Shown piece after piece: positions 8,501 through 15,774 of a stretch of DNA of 23,259 nucleotides. Within the stretch, counting starts at the first letter, position 1; every line of letters starts with the position of its first letter. Source of the stretch: a virus; the IMG/VR virus record IMGVR_UViG_3300021085_000226, positions 1-23,259 of that record. One strand, 5' to 3'. The notes beneath the pieces are model-generated. The model had not been told where the DNA came from, did not search any database, and saw nothing but the letters and a program-made list of their open reading frames with translations. Position numbers and translations under genes: made by a program.

Positions 8501-9311
8501 GTTTAGCCACAATACCCATAGGAAGAGCAAGCGTCCATAAGTCAGACATAAATTGTTCGCCGCCACTAAGCTGCATACTAGGGGTGTTTGCTGCAAAGCC
8601 GCGCTCCTCTTCGGAAACAGAGGGGTCGTATTCGCTGGTATCTGTGGTGAACTCATAATTATAAAGACCTACAGCGTCCTTAGCTAGACTTTTACTGCCT
8701 TCCTTAAAAATCCTAGACCAGAAATTACTGTCATAGGTTGGTATTAGGTAATCAGTGGCAACTAATTTAGAAGGATCGTCGGGATCAGGTTCATAAGCAG
8801 TATAAACTCTATCACCGTTATCTTGTAGAACTCCGGTCTGGTTGTATAGCTCCTGAGATTGCTTCTCCCATTGCTCTTTTGCCGCTGGAAGGTCTTGGAT
8901 TGCTAACTGAGACTCGCTTAGTTCGTTATAGCCCGTCCAGAGGTTTGCTACGTCCTGAAACGCGGCAGTAGCTCTTGTAATAGGGCCAACTTTAGGTGGT
9001 TTACCGTATAGGTCTTGCTTAGACAGGCTGTCTGCTTCTGCAACAGCACTCTCTCGTACATTATTACGGGCATCTTCTGAAAACCTGTCGGACTCAGATC
9101 GCCAATCTTCCGCATTACCGCCAAGAAAGGTCTCTTTCTCTTCTGGAAATTCTAGGAAGTAATCATCCATAGCAGAGCTTTGGGGCGTTTCTGGAACAGT
9201 AGGAGAAGTTCCGTTGAGGGCATTCTGAATATCTTCTGGAGAGTATCCTAAAGCCTCCGCTTCTTCTGGAAACTGCTCATAATATTTTGCCTGAGCTTCA
9301 GTCAGTTCCAT
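5514..9311 (-). CDS. Very large virion protein, candidate internal/ejection protein (T7 gp16-like position)
   Basis: This 1265-residue protein is the last gene of the virion operon. I recognise no catalytic domain; in particular the N-terminal lytic transglycosylase of T7 gp16 is absent. The N-terminus has two copies of a short acidic-aromatic motif ending in FPEE (residues 9-17 and 50-58). A glycine/alanine-rich, weakly hydrophobic stretch follows (about 255-320, e.g. LALPMGIVAKPAQGALRLAK). The remainder is largely helical and coiled-coil-like (e.g. 940-1010) with an acidic C-terminal tail. It has no cysteine. AGGAG lies 6 nt before the ATG, and 3 nt separate it from the upstream 771-residue gene. 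The size order 751, 771, 1265 mirrors T7 gp14-gp15-gp16, so a DNA-ejection role is inferred by position only. Confidence 0.82.
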   Translation of the reverse strand: MELTEAQAKYYEQFPEEAEALGYSPEDIQNALNGTSPTVPETPQSSAMDDYFLEFPEEKETFLGGNAEDWRSESDRFSEDARNNVRESAVAEADSLSKQDLYGKPPKVGPITRATAAFQDVANLWTGYNELSESQLAIQDLPAAKEQWEKQSQELYNQTGVLQDNGDRVYTAYEPDPDDPSKLVATDYLIPTYDSNFWSRIFKEGSKSLAKDAVGLYNYEFTTDTSEYDPSVSEEERGFAANTPSMQLSGGEQFMSDLWTLALPMGIVAKPAQGALRLAKAGATLNRGAKLGGLGTVTANTISGSILETLAVSEGDSGLVVSADRIKSIAETAGADITDETANDLAVLTDGLLLNGAMDGLLTVATPLFNFITRTGKYSTGATIRDIDGMSAAVQDGIILKVAEFLDPTMIDGKNALEVGRNLKVLSKVLNSNAVVTLKIADFQKDIPVPTAQALMTGSEAYMRETRQHLQDTMGADEFEEMIQQASGDMYQRMISIMRSNRSNPDVAGTDNAVLNQMGDFFSEFANSRVAGDIDEAADATVGNLSRQIEVEKTALGADVNEAEAARDAIKTNIDNVVADDQSIDLLMDDFTQMQLTGDDRQALSNWTQSTAYPVFEAQKDGVEAAFRAIPNTPIGPAAAEALVDKVLDAVQNVNVFDSSGNQARDALGKIYTALTNKKMVTEDTRTFLYGPDGVFTMQTSGEVFIRPEKKAEFLERIGSTIGFQDVYNLRPTLSGMYDTYAATNPKLAQKFSQIKKHISSKVQDDGNLGQLGYAQGETRELAEIADQKYKDFDNRWRNDDRIKALTSVLSDQRSKRNLDPSQVTSRDQGVVDSNRAMESYVNTAMDEADGSGFTQLYEAIDESMGNVGPTTPLMGDLIMARMMEKLSVLATKGMSEIDLNQQIAPAIKQLRAAGNDQSADRLAQMVVDIGQRRRDLGDDLLGAEESITQAKQALKAAESSVLNDLLSKVTRRSGGVGKAARTDTREALSDIITKPDSNGTIELMAEIDKLPTSQRLLAQQALQSVALDTVGSKVFGSSITGFKPDGTPLRNIQPSQIVKLTADSAKGLMKSLDIIFPDGAADAATESVREGVFNALNVLYANAGPTLLRDVPVGSNTEILTRIGEETRDAVSTSILVLAGYMNPTAAMLRRLSSARVEEIIALEKEIHKQVLATIITSPKEFANLVDITRKRQSRDAIRDASLAALRVARLDGRYQIRIREEEDGQQDYSNPVLNSLAIAVGEDMTEAALGVMPNFETRKNFPE

Positions 9312-9314
9312 GCG

Positions 9315-11630
9315 TTACTCCTGTGCCGATAATAAGGGATCAAGGGCAGATTTAGCTTGTTGGATTTGTTCTGGAGTAGGGTCCGGTCCAAAGATCATCG
9401 TAGCTCGAATAAAGTAGAAGTTATTCAACAATTGTCCTTGTACAGCTTCAGACTGTTCCATTATGTAGTCCATTTTAATTTTATCTTGGTCCAACAATTG
9501 TTGATTATTCAGATAGGTATTTAAGCCCAAGCCATTATTGTTTTCAGTTTCGTCTGTTTGCTGGTCAGACGGCACTGGCGCGGTGCTGGAAAGCCACTGC
9601 ATTACTTCAGGGGTATTGTTATTCAGGTGATCGTTGATACCAACTTGAAGCTGAGTTGCTTCAAATGCCTGTTTATAAACGGGGTTATTCATGGCAATGT
9701 TATGCTCACTGCTATTCTCTAATATCTCATCATAATCTTTAACCGCCTGAGTAATCATATTCTGGGTCTGAGTTTTTAGGTTGGCAGTATATGTGGGATA
9801 ATCAGTGCCTACATTATTGATAGTAAGCGCATTCTTATAATCGAAGTTAGAAAGAGCCTGACCTGAGCTATCCAGAGCCAATTTAGCAAAGGAGAATGCG
9901 TGTCGAATATTAAGAGCATTCCACTGCGCCCATGCCGAAGCATTTTGTGCTAAAATAGACTTACTTTCTTCGTCCTCGGGTTGAAGATTTTGTAATTTCT
10001 GAGCCGCTTGTTTGGTAAATGCTTCAGCAAATTCGCTATCCGATAGACCTTCACCGCCTAAAGCATTAGCCAGCGCCTCCAGTTCTTCACCTACTTTCTT
10101 GACTAGAGATGAACCCTTGCCACCAATGAATGTCAGTATGTCTGGGTTGTTCTTAGCAAAAGTATCCAGTTGCAGAGCAGTCTGAGCCAGAGTGGTTGTA
10201 TCGGTCTTCAATTGTGATAACGGCGCATTAAAGTCGGCGGTAGTTCTATTAGCCATATTCTGTGCGGCAGTAACTTCATCGCTGCGAGGGCCAAGTTCTA
10301 CAATATCACTAGGACCATATGTCTTACCGTGTACTGCATCATAGAACTTACCGTTCTCCATTACAGCCAAATACAATTCAATAGGCTCTGCATTTGGTGT
10401 GTCAGGATTTGGCCTCAGAAATACAGTCTGCATTTTATCTGTAAGCTTTAAGTCATTAGAGGTGTCGCCTTCGGCAGCATTATAAGTAGCCTGTACCTGA
10501 TCCAGTAACGATTTACGCTGGGCTAGAGCCAGTTTCTTTCGTAATTGATCTTCTGTTAAGCTTGAATCGTCAGGCCCAAAAGACGCTAATTCTGAGGTCA
10601 CATTAGCCGTGAAGTCTGCAATGTTAGTCTTAGTTATAGTCTCCGTCATAAACTTCTGAGAAGCAGGATCTGCCAAAAGTTTATCGACTTCCGCTCGTAG
10701 AGTTGGATCAGCATTTGCTAATTTCTTTAACTCCTCTGTAGATTTATATGAGCCATCGTCATTCTTTAATGGGTCATCGTCAGGATTTTGATTAAACCGT
10801 GGCTCCTTCTTTATGGTTTCTAGAGCAGTAAGCAGGGCAGTCTTTTGCGTACCGGCGGGCATTGCATTGATCTGACTTTCCTTAGCACTTAAATCTGCTT
10901 TATTTTTTATACCCTTAAAGAACTCAGATACATCGGCAGGAACGTCTGTATATGGAGATAGTTCAATACCGCTTTTCTCTATTTCTACAGGTTCAAGGGA
11001 AGCATCATTCTCCCCTTCAGGGCCAAGAATAGCATCCATCTGCTTTTCCATGCCGCCCTGTGTAGTACCGCCCGATTCTCTTAAATCCTCAACAGTGTCA
11101 CGAACTCTAGCTTTAGTCTCATTATCGCCTTTGGCTCCAGCATTCTTAAAAGCAGCTAATGTACTGCTTTGGGCAACATCCAGATCTACATCACTACGCC
11201 GTAGCAGCGGCCCCTGTAATTCAAGGCTCTCAGTTTCCTTAGTGAATTTAAGCTGACCGCTATCAATCATACTCTTAGTCAAAGTAGTTACATCGCCTAC
11301 ATCCCCGTCCATTAAACGGAGTTGCTGCTCAAAAAAGTTTATAGCGCCAGTGTTGTTGGCGTCCCCTGAGAAGTTTAAGTTCAACGCCTTAGCATTGCGC
11401 TGTATTTTTTTCTCTTTTAAATCGGCGGCATCTTGGGCAGCTTTTAAACGGCGCTCTTCAATACGGGCCTCTCTGCGCTTGTCTATTTCTTCTTGGCGCT
11501 GGACCTCTGCACCCTTACGAATGCCATATGCAACTTCATCAGCAAAAGCAGCAAAGGGATTGCTCTTCTTTTTGTATGAACCAGAGCTTATACCAGCCCT
11601 TACCTTAGCAGCCTCGCTCTTAAAGCTCAT
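9315..11630 (-). CDS. Large virion protein, candidate internal/ejection protein (T7 gp15-like position)
   Basis: The 771-residue product starts at ATG 11630, chosen over the ATG at 11648 because AGGAG (11638-11642) lies 7 nt upstream. The N-terminal 80 residues are strongly basic and helical (EIDKRREARIEERRLKAAQD). The middle is acidic and Asn/Asp-rich with many short helices, and the C-terminal third is Gln/Asn-rich. There is no cysteine, signal peptide or membrane helix, and no enzyme motif. It overlaps the 182-residue gene by 11 nt and is followed after 3 nt by the 1265-residue gene. I recognise it only as a large phage structural protein; the ejection-protein role is an inference from order and size. 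Confidence 0.8.
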   Translation of the reverse strand: MSFKSEAAKVRAGISSGSYKKKSNPFAAFADEVAYGIRKGAEVQRQEEIDKRREARIEERRLKAAQDAADLKEKKIQRNAKALNLNFSGDANNTGAINFFEQQLRLMDGDVGDVTTLTKSMIDSGQLKFTKETESLELQGPLLRRSDVDLDVAQSSTLAAFKNAGAKGDNETKARVRDTVEDLRESGGTTQGGMEKQMDAILGPEGENDASLEPVEIEKSGIELSPYTDVPADVSEFFKGIKNKADLSAKESQINAMPAGTQKTALLTALETIKKEPRFNQNPDDDPLKNDDGSYKSTEELKKLANADPTLRAEVDKLLADPASQKFMTETITKTNIADFTANVTSELASFGPDDSSLTEDQLRKKLALAQRKSLLDQVQATYNAAEGDTSNDLKLTDKMQTVFLRPNPDTPNAEPIELYLAVMENGKFYDAVHGKTYGPSDIVELGPRSDEVTAAQNMANRTTADFNAPLSQLKTDTTTLAQTALQLDTFAKNNPDILTFIGGKGSSLVKKVGEELEALANALGGEGLSDSEFAEAFTKQAAQKLQNLQPEDEESKSILAQNASAWAQWNALNIRHAFSFAKLALDSSGQALSNFDYKNALTINNVGTDYPTYTANLKTQTQNMITQAVKDYDEILENSSEHNIAMNNPVYKQAFEATQLQVGINDHLNNNTPEVMQWLSSTAPVPSDQQTDETENNNGLGLNTYLNNQQLLDQDKIKMDYIMEQSEAVQGQLLNNFYFIRATMIFGPDPTPEQIQQAKSALDPLLSAQE

Positions 11631-12168
11631 CTTCAGGCTCCTCTTCATCTACGCCGCCTAGCATGGCAGTTTGCTCTTCTTCAGGTGCTACAACCCCAGC
11701 TTCAGGCATAGCCATGAGACCTTCTGAGGGAGCTTCTGGTGCAGGTTCTTCGGGAATAACCTGCTCATCCTCATCCTCTTCATCAATGATGCCCATAGAG
11801 GCCTTGAGAAGCGTAGGTGTAATGACTACACGGTCCTTGTCCTCTACCCCCATCTCATATTTTACACCGGCATTCTTAGCCGATATTTCAATGTAACGGG
11901 CTACTGGACCTGCAATGAGAATAGCTAAGTCTATGCCTAGCTTACCCTTGCTGACTGCTTGTAGGAGTAATGTGGTGACGATGGTTGTAATGTGGGCGTC
12001 TATACCCAGCATAGCAAAAATCAGTTCTTTCTCTTCAGGCTCATCAATCTTATCGATCAAATAAGAGACAGCCTCATCATAGTCCACCGTATCTGGTGGC
12101 CGGTGCCACGCATAATTACGGGTGTCTGACATATAATTACCGCCCGGAATTGGAGCATTAAGCCTCAT
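11620..12168 (-). CDS. Conserved phage structural-type protein with acidic tail
   Basis: The 182-residue protein opens with a short proline/aromatic segment (PIPGGNYMSDTRNYAWHRPP). A compact helical domain follows (about 28-110), in which LIFAMLGIDAHITTIVTTLL and LGIDLAILIAGPVARYIEI are moderately hydrophobic. The last 50 residues are a disordered Glu/Pro/Ala-rich tail (DEEDEDEQ, EEEPEDEL). I associate this type of small protein with structural clusters of marine tailed phages, but I cannot name a function. GAGGA lies 8 nt before the ATG at 12168. It overlaps both neighbours by 11 nt, so stoichiometry with the flanking 64- and 771-residue proteins may be set by translational coupling. A virion-assembly chaperone is an alternative. 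Confidence 0.75.
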   Translation of the reverse strand: MRLNAPIPGGNYMSDTRNYAWHRPPDTVDYDEAVSYLIDKIDEPEEKELIFAMLGIDAHITTIVTTLLLQAVSKGKLGIDLAILIAGPVARYIEISAKNAGVKYEMGVEDKDRVVITPTLLKASMGIIDEEDEDEQVIPEEPAPEAPSEGLMAMPEAGVVAPEEEQTAMLGGVDEEEPEDEL

Positions 12169-12352
12169 CTTCTAATTCCTCTTCTTTAGCCATTTTGCTA
12201 TCAGTGGGTTCGTCTAGAAGCTCCTCTTCCATCTGATCAAAGAAGTCAGGAGTGTACAGAAGCCCGTCCTCAACTAATTCAGAGGTCTTCATTGGCATTG
12301 TACCTTTGACAAATACTTTAATTGATTTTTTGACTGCTTCATCAAACGTCAT
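12158..12352 (-). CDS. Hypothetical 64-residue acidic protein
   Basis: Not recognised. Residues 1-21 are basic (MTFDEAVKKSIKVFVKGTMP); the rest is strongly acidic (DQMEEELLDEP, KEEELEDEA), giving a dipolar small protein with no cysteine. AAGGTG at 12360-12365 lies about 7 nt before the ATG and overlaps the stop region of the 751-residue gene. Its TAA falls inside the start of the 182-residue gene. The good ribosome binding site and snug spacing support it as real. It may be a minor virion or assembly factor. Confidence 0.68.
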   Translation of the reverse strand: MTFDEAVKKSIKVFVKGTMPMKTSELVEDGLLYTPDFFDQMEEELLDEPTDSKMAKEEELEDEA

Positions 12353-12363
12353 TTTTTATCACC

Positions 12364-14619
12364 TTATTTTCCAAACGGTAGTAAATCGGTTAGCCATTTA
12401 GACCCACTGGATGAGCCAAAGTAGGCTCCAGCAACAGAGCCACCTATTTTCAGCAATCCATCTAAGAAGCCACCGCCAGACTGTTGACCCGACTGAGCTT
12501 GCATCTGTGCCATAAGCAGCCGAAGCTCCCGCTCTAAGTCGTTGTCTGTAGTCTTCCAAATGTAGTCGAGGATGTTATCTGCGCTATCCCAGAGATTGTT
12601 TTGAGCCTCTGTAGTTAAGTCTAATGCTGCTTTAACGTCTGCCGTGTGAGCATCCACCATAGTCTGGTTATTAGTGGTCTCTACGGTCTGTCTCCACTTG
12701 GCATTCGATAAATCAATTTGATATTGCATTTCAGATAAAAACTGTTGCCGGTCATTCTTCATGTCAGCGTTAAACTGAGCGGCATCATTTATTTCGCCAG
12801 CATTAAACTTCTTTAGTGCATTCATCTCAGAAGTGTTGTGACGCTGAATATTTACTACCATTTCGGTGTAGAATTTATTCATGTCGTTAGTAGCTTCGGC
12901 ATTGAACCTGCGAGCTACATTCTCTTCTTTAGTATTCTCCAGCATTGCCTGAACAAGAGCTTGCTTATTAATCATCTCAGCTTGCTGCTCATTAGTTAGG
13001 TTAGCTAAATCCATCTCCATAAATGCTTTAGCATTTTGTACCGCTGCCTGAGACCGTACATCTAAATTAGCCATCTCCAGTTTGGACAAGATATTAGCTT
13101 TGTTAATGATAGCTTCTTGCTTATTGTCCAAGTTCTTGGTGGTAAGTGTCTGGAAAAAAGTGGCTTCCTTTTCAGCTACCCCTAAAGTAGCTTCCATGAT
13201 TGCATTAGACATAGCCGCTGTAGCAGCGGTTCCAGAGATACCACTGAAGCCAATGGATTTCATTACCTCTCTATGTTGAGCTTGCGCCCACGGCGGTATA
13301 ATTGGCTCACCGTTTGGACCCTTGAACTCCGCAGCAATAGTCTTCATCTGCCATAGAATAGAGGTCTTGGCGTCTACAAACTCTTTACCTTCTTTACGAA
13401 GCTTATCCGCTAAAAGTTTACCGGCCACCGTAGTTGTATCAATTACTTTTGACAGGTCTACATTAGCCCAGTCATTAACGGATATACCAAGTTCATTTTT
13501 TGTGCCATCTGCATTTACGCCAGTAGCTGCGCCAGTCATATCAATAGCATATTTATCGGCATCGACTAAAGCATCGTCGCTTACTGTACCAGTTGCTGCG
13601 TCCATCATCTCGTTATCAGTGAGAGTGGTAGTGGCAGCATCATAGTTAGAAGCACCCGGATTATCTGCTAGACTAGGGTCTACTGTAGCAGCATCTCCGG
13701 TAGTAGTAGCCGTGTATCCATCATTGTCTCCAAGCCCATAATTAGGATTGTTAGGGTCTAAATTAGTTCCTTCAGAATCTGGATCTATCTTAGGCATAAT
13801 GTCGGCAAGTACTAAGCCTCTATCTTCCAGAAACTTATTTGGGTCTGCAATAATAGCCTTCATATCTTCTTCGTTGGCTACAACGCCCGCCGCTACCGCC
13901 ATGTCTTTTATAGCTTCGGCAGTAAGTCTTCCCTCAGAAACTTCCCCACTTTCGTTGGCATTATCTTCCGCATATTGAGCAATTTGTGCAGCGCCCTCGC
14001 TATCTCCACTGGCTTGAGCTTGCTGTTGATTAAACTGATATCCGGTCATTGTACCATTAGGGTCCAACTCACCGGAGTTATTTACCTTCATAGATAATTT
14101 ATCAACCGGTACACCATCTTCATTTACCTTTACCTCGTACTGCATTCCAAGGAAATTATACGAATACTGCATACCCCCTTCACTGACGTAAACGCGCCTT
14201 CCATCGTAAACTCCAGCCTTAAATCCATCGACTTCTCTATCTTGATCTGCTTCAGCATCTAGCCCGTTTGCCCAACTAGCTAATCCACCAAATACTTTAG
14301 GCAGTGCCGTCATAGGATTTATAACTGCGCCAATAGCGTCCTTAACTCCTAGAGTTCCCTTCTCACCCTGTATTTTATTTATAGGATCTTTATCTGGATT
14401 AGTGTCGGTGTAAGTAGAACTATCCCCTGAGTTAGAACTGTTAGAGTCGTTCAACCCGTCATTTGCATGGCTATTACCGGTTACTGCATTGGATATGGAT
14501 GCAATACCCGTTACGTTATTATTGGGATTATTATCATTATCATAAGTATCCCCGCTCATTCCGGGTCCACCGCCATCGAACATATCGCCAATGCTATCGT
14601 AGTTGCCAAAAATGCCCAT
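12364..14619 (-). CDS. Large virion protein with disordered N-terminus and long helical C-terminal half; candidate ejection protein (T7 gp14-like position)
   Basis: The 751-residue product has a disordered Asn/Asp/Gly/Ser-rich N-terminus (1-80), an Ala/Asp/Thr-rich middle, and a long helical region (about 480-710) that includes related segments, RRFNAEATNDMNKF and KKFNAGEINDAAQF. A glycine-rich C-terminal tail (GGGFLDGLLKIGGSVAGAYFG) looks amphipathic and could contact membrane. There is no cysteine and no enzyme motif. Its ATG overlaps the outer spanin stop by 1 nt (TGATG). Comparable C-terminal helical-plus-glycine tails occur in marine podovirus structural proteins. Calling it the gp14-like member of an ejection set is an inference from order and composition. 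Confidence 0.82.
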   Translation of the reverse strand: MGIFGNYDSIGDMFDGGGPGMSGDTYDNDNNPNNNVTGIASISNAVTGNSHANDGLNDSNSSNSGDSSTYTDTNPDKDPINKIQGEKGTLGVKDAIGAVINPMTALPKVFGGLASWANGLDAEADQDREVDGFKAGVYDGRRVYVSEGGMQYSYNFLGMQYEVKVNEDGVPVDKLSMKVNNSGELDPNGTMTGYQFNQQQAQASGDSEGAAQIAQYAEDNANESGEVSEGRLTAEAIKDMAVAAGVVANEEDMKAIIADPNKFLEDRGLVLADIMPKIDPDSEGTNLDPNNPNYGLGDNDGYTATTTGDAATVDPSLADNPGASNYDAATTTLTDNEMMDAATGTVSDDALVDADKYAIDMTGAATGVNADGTKNELGISVNDWANVDLSKVIDTTTVAGKLLADKLRKEGKEFVDAKTSILWQMKTIAAEFKGPNGEPIIPPWAQAQHREVMKSIGFSGISGTAATAAMSNAIMEATLGVAEKEATFFQTLTTKNLDNKQEAIINKANILSKLEMANLDVRSQAAVQNAKAFMEMDLANLTNEQQAEMINKQALVQAMLENTKEENVARRFNAEATNDMNKFYTEMVVNIQRHNTSEMNALKKFNAGEINDAAQFNADMKNDRQQFLSEMQYQIDLSNAKWRQTVETTNNQTMVDAHTADVKAALDLTTEAQNNLWDSADNILDYIWKTTDNDLERELRLLMAQMQAQSGQQSGGGFLDGLLKIGGSVAGAYFGSSSGSKWLTDLLPFGK

Positions 14620-14864
14620 CAGATATTACCCTTTTCTTTTTCACACGCACGAATGCGGTCACGAAGCTTTGCGTAGTCGGCTATAGCCGTTTGAATATTG
14701 CCGTCTGCACCTTCTAAGGTGTCTAACTCATCGGCTAATTCATTGTTAAATTCTGGCGTGTAGGTCTGAATAGGTGGACAATAAACTTCCAGCTTGGTTC
14801 TATAGACCGTTTCCGCGCAGCCGCTCAGTGAGACTGCGGCTATCAGTAATGCTATCTGCTTCAT
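14619..14864 (-). CDS. Outer-membrane lipoprotein spanin (o-spanin, Rz1-like)
   Basis: From ATG 14864 the product has 81 residues: a short basic start, a hydrophobic segment, and the lipobox LSGC with Cys16, the predicted signal peptidase II cleavage and lipidation site. The mature part of 66 residues has CPP near its start and a helical C-terminal half (YAKLRDRIRACEKEKGN). With the inner-membrane spanin encoded in an overlapping frame, it should bridge the periplasm and disrupt the outer membrane in the last step of lysis. The start is placed at the codon directly before the hydrophobic signal. A longer reading from 14954 would add a basic stretch that does not fit a lipoprotein signal. The ribosome binding site is weak (GAG close to the ATG), consistent with coupling to the overlapping i-spanin gene. 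Confidence 0.83.
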   Translation of the reverse strand: MKQIALLIAAVSLSGCAETVYRTKLEVYCPPIQTYTPEFNNELADELDTLEGADGNIQTAIADYAKLRDRIRACEKEKGNI

Positions 14865-15039
14865 GCTCTGCCATTGCTTTATAAAAACCAGTCGCCTTTT
14901 CCTGCGCCTGTAGATCGTCCTTGAGGACTTTATTCTTTTCGTTAGCTGCCCCACGTACTCGCCCCATCACGTAAATAATGGGAAGAGCCAGTGCGAGAGC
15001 GCCTATAATGTAGGTCTTGATCTTGCCGAAGATGAACAC
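14800..15039 (-). CDS. Inner-membrane spanin (i-spanin, Rz-like)
   Basis: The 79-residue protein has one N-terminal membrane helix (about residues 9-26, YIIGALALALPIIYVMG) and a periplasmic helical part (RGAANEKNKVLKDDLQAQEK) ending in ITDSRSLTERLRGNGL, the kind of C-terminus seen in Rz proteins. It should pair with the overlapping lipoprotein spanin. The start is GTG at 15039, overlapping the endolysin TAG by 1 nt, with GAAGG about 9 nt upstream. The last 65 nt overlap the o-spanin gene in another frame, an arrangement between the nested lambda type and fully separate spanin genes. Confidence 0.85.
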   Translation of the reverse strand: MFIFGKIKTYIIGALALALPIIYVMGRVRGAANEKNKVLKDDLQAQEKATGFYKAMAEHEADSITDSRSLTERLRGNGL

Positions 15040-15770
15040 TAATGAACGCCTTCTTTATTATCCTTCCAGCGAGCGTATGCAGCTAAGGCAATGCCTCCAA
15101 TTGCACACAGTAGGAAGATGGTTTTCAGGCTGTCTGCGTAAGCAACCAACCCCTGTAATTGACCCGCTACCTCGTTCAAGCCAGTGGCTGCACCGGCTAT
15201 ACCTGCACCTACCATAGTCTTAGACTTAGTAAGCTTCTTAGGAGCCTCTGCGGTAGGTTTCTGTACCATCTGCGGGCCACCCTCATCAGATGGCAATTGA
15301 GCGTCACGACTAAAGATAGCTGCTTCCGCTGCACGGCGTCGAGTAAGTCCACGTAGAGGTGTTAGCTTGCCGTCTACCCGTGCCTTGTTCCAGCGATTAA
15401 GCTGCTCAGGTACATCGTCGTACATTCCTAAGTTCAGACGCTTTAGGGCTGTAGATGACTTAAAGTTACCACCTCCGACATTGAATACAAACGATACTAG
15501 GGCATCATACTGACCTTGGCTTAGAGGCACGTTGACTAGACGTTTAACTATCTTACCGTGTGCGTCTAAGTCATCTTTAAGATGCTGCTCTGCCTCGGCT
15601 ATAGTGCAAGTCATTCCAGAGCGAATACCCTTAGTTTTCCCAAATCCAAGTGTCCAAACACCGGCTGGACAGCGATATGAGTGTACTAATCCATCGTCTT
15701 TTAGTTTGTGGAGACCTTCAAACTTTTTAACAAGATCTACGCAATCTTTTGATACTGTTACTGGATGCAT
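15039..15770 (-). CDS. GH24 lysozyme endolysin with C-terminal membrane segment
   Basis: Residues 1-155 form a T4/P22-type muramidase that cleaves peptidoglycan glycan strands. KKFEGL carries catalytic Glu18, YRCPAGVWTLGFG (32-44) holds Thr40, and ALVSFVFNVGGGNF is the conserved core helix. The usual catalytic Asp position is Cys34, a substitution found in part of the family. Glu18 to Cys34 is about 7 residues longer than usual. After a Pro/Lys-rich linker (160-185) comes a Gly/Ala-rich stretch (187-197) and a clear membrane helix (about 217-233, TIFLLCAIGGIALAAYARW) with a short charged tail. ATG 15770 is preferred (AGG 7 nt upstream); TTG 15785 would add five residues. It heads the lysis cassette and no separate holin is seen. 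Confidence 0.87.
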   Translation of the reverse strand: MHPVTVSKDCVDLVKKFEGLHKLKDDGLVHSYRCPAGVWTLGFGKTKGIRSGMTCTIAEAEQHLKDDLDAHGKIVKRLVNVPLSQGQYDALVSFVFNVGGGNFKSSTALKRLNLGMYDDVPEQLNRWNKARVDGKLTPLRGLTRRRAAEAAIFSRDAQLPSDEGGPQMVQKPTAEAPKKLTKSKTMVGAGIAGAATGLNEVAGQLQGLVAYADSLKTIFLLCAIGGIALAAYARWKDNKEGVH

Positions 15771-15774
15771 ATTA

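Noticed and set aside
14463-14717. Tyr/His-rich open frames on the + strand opposite the start of the 751-residue gene
   Set aside because: They are an artefact of the Asn/Asp-rich coding sequence on the other strand; no ribosome binding site or operon context.
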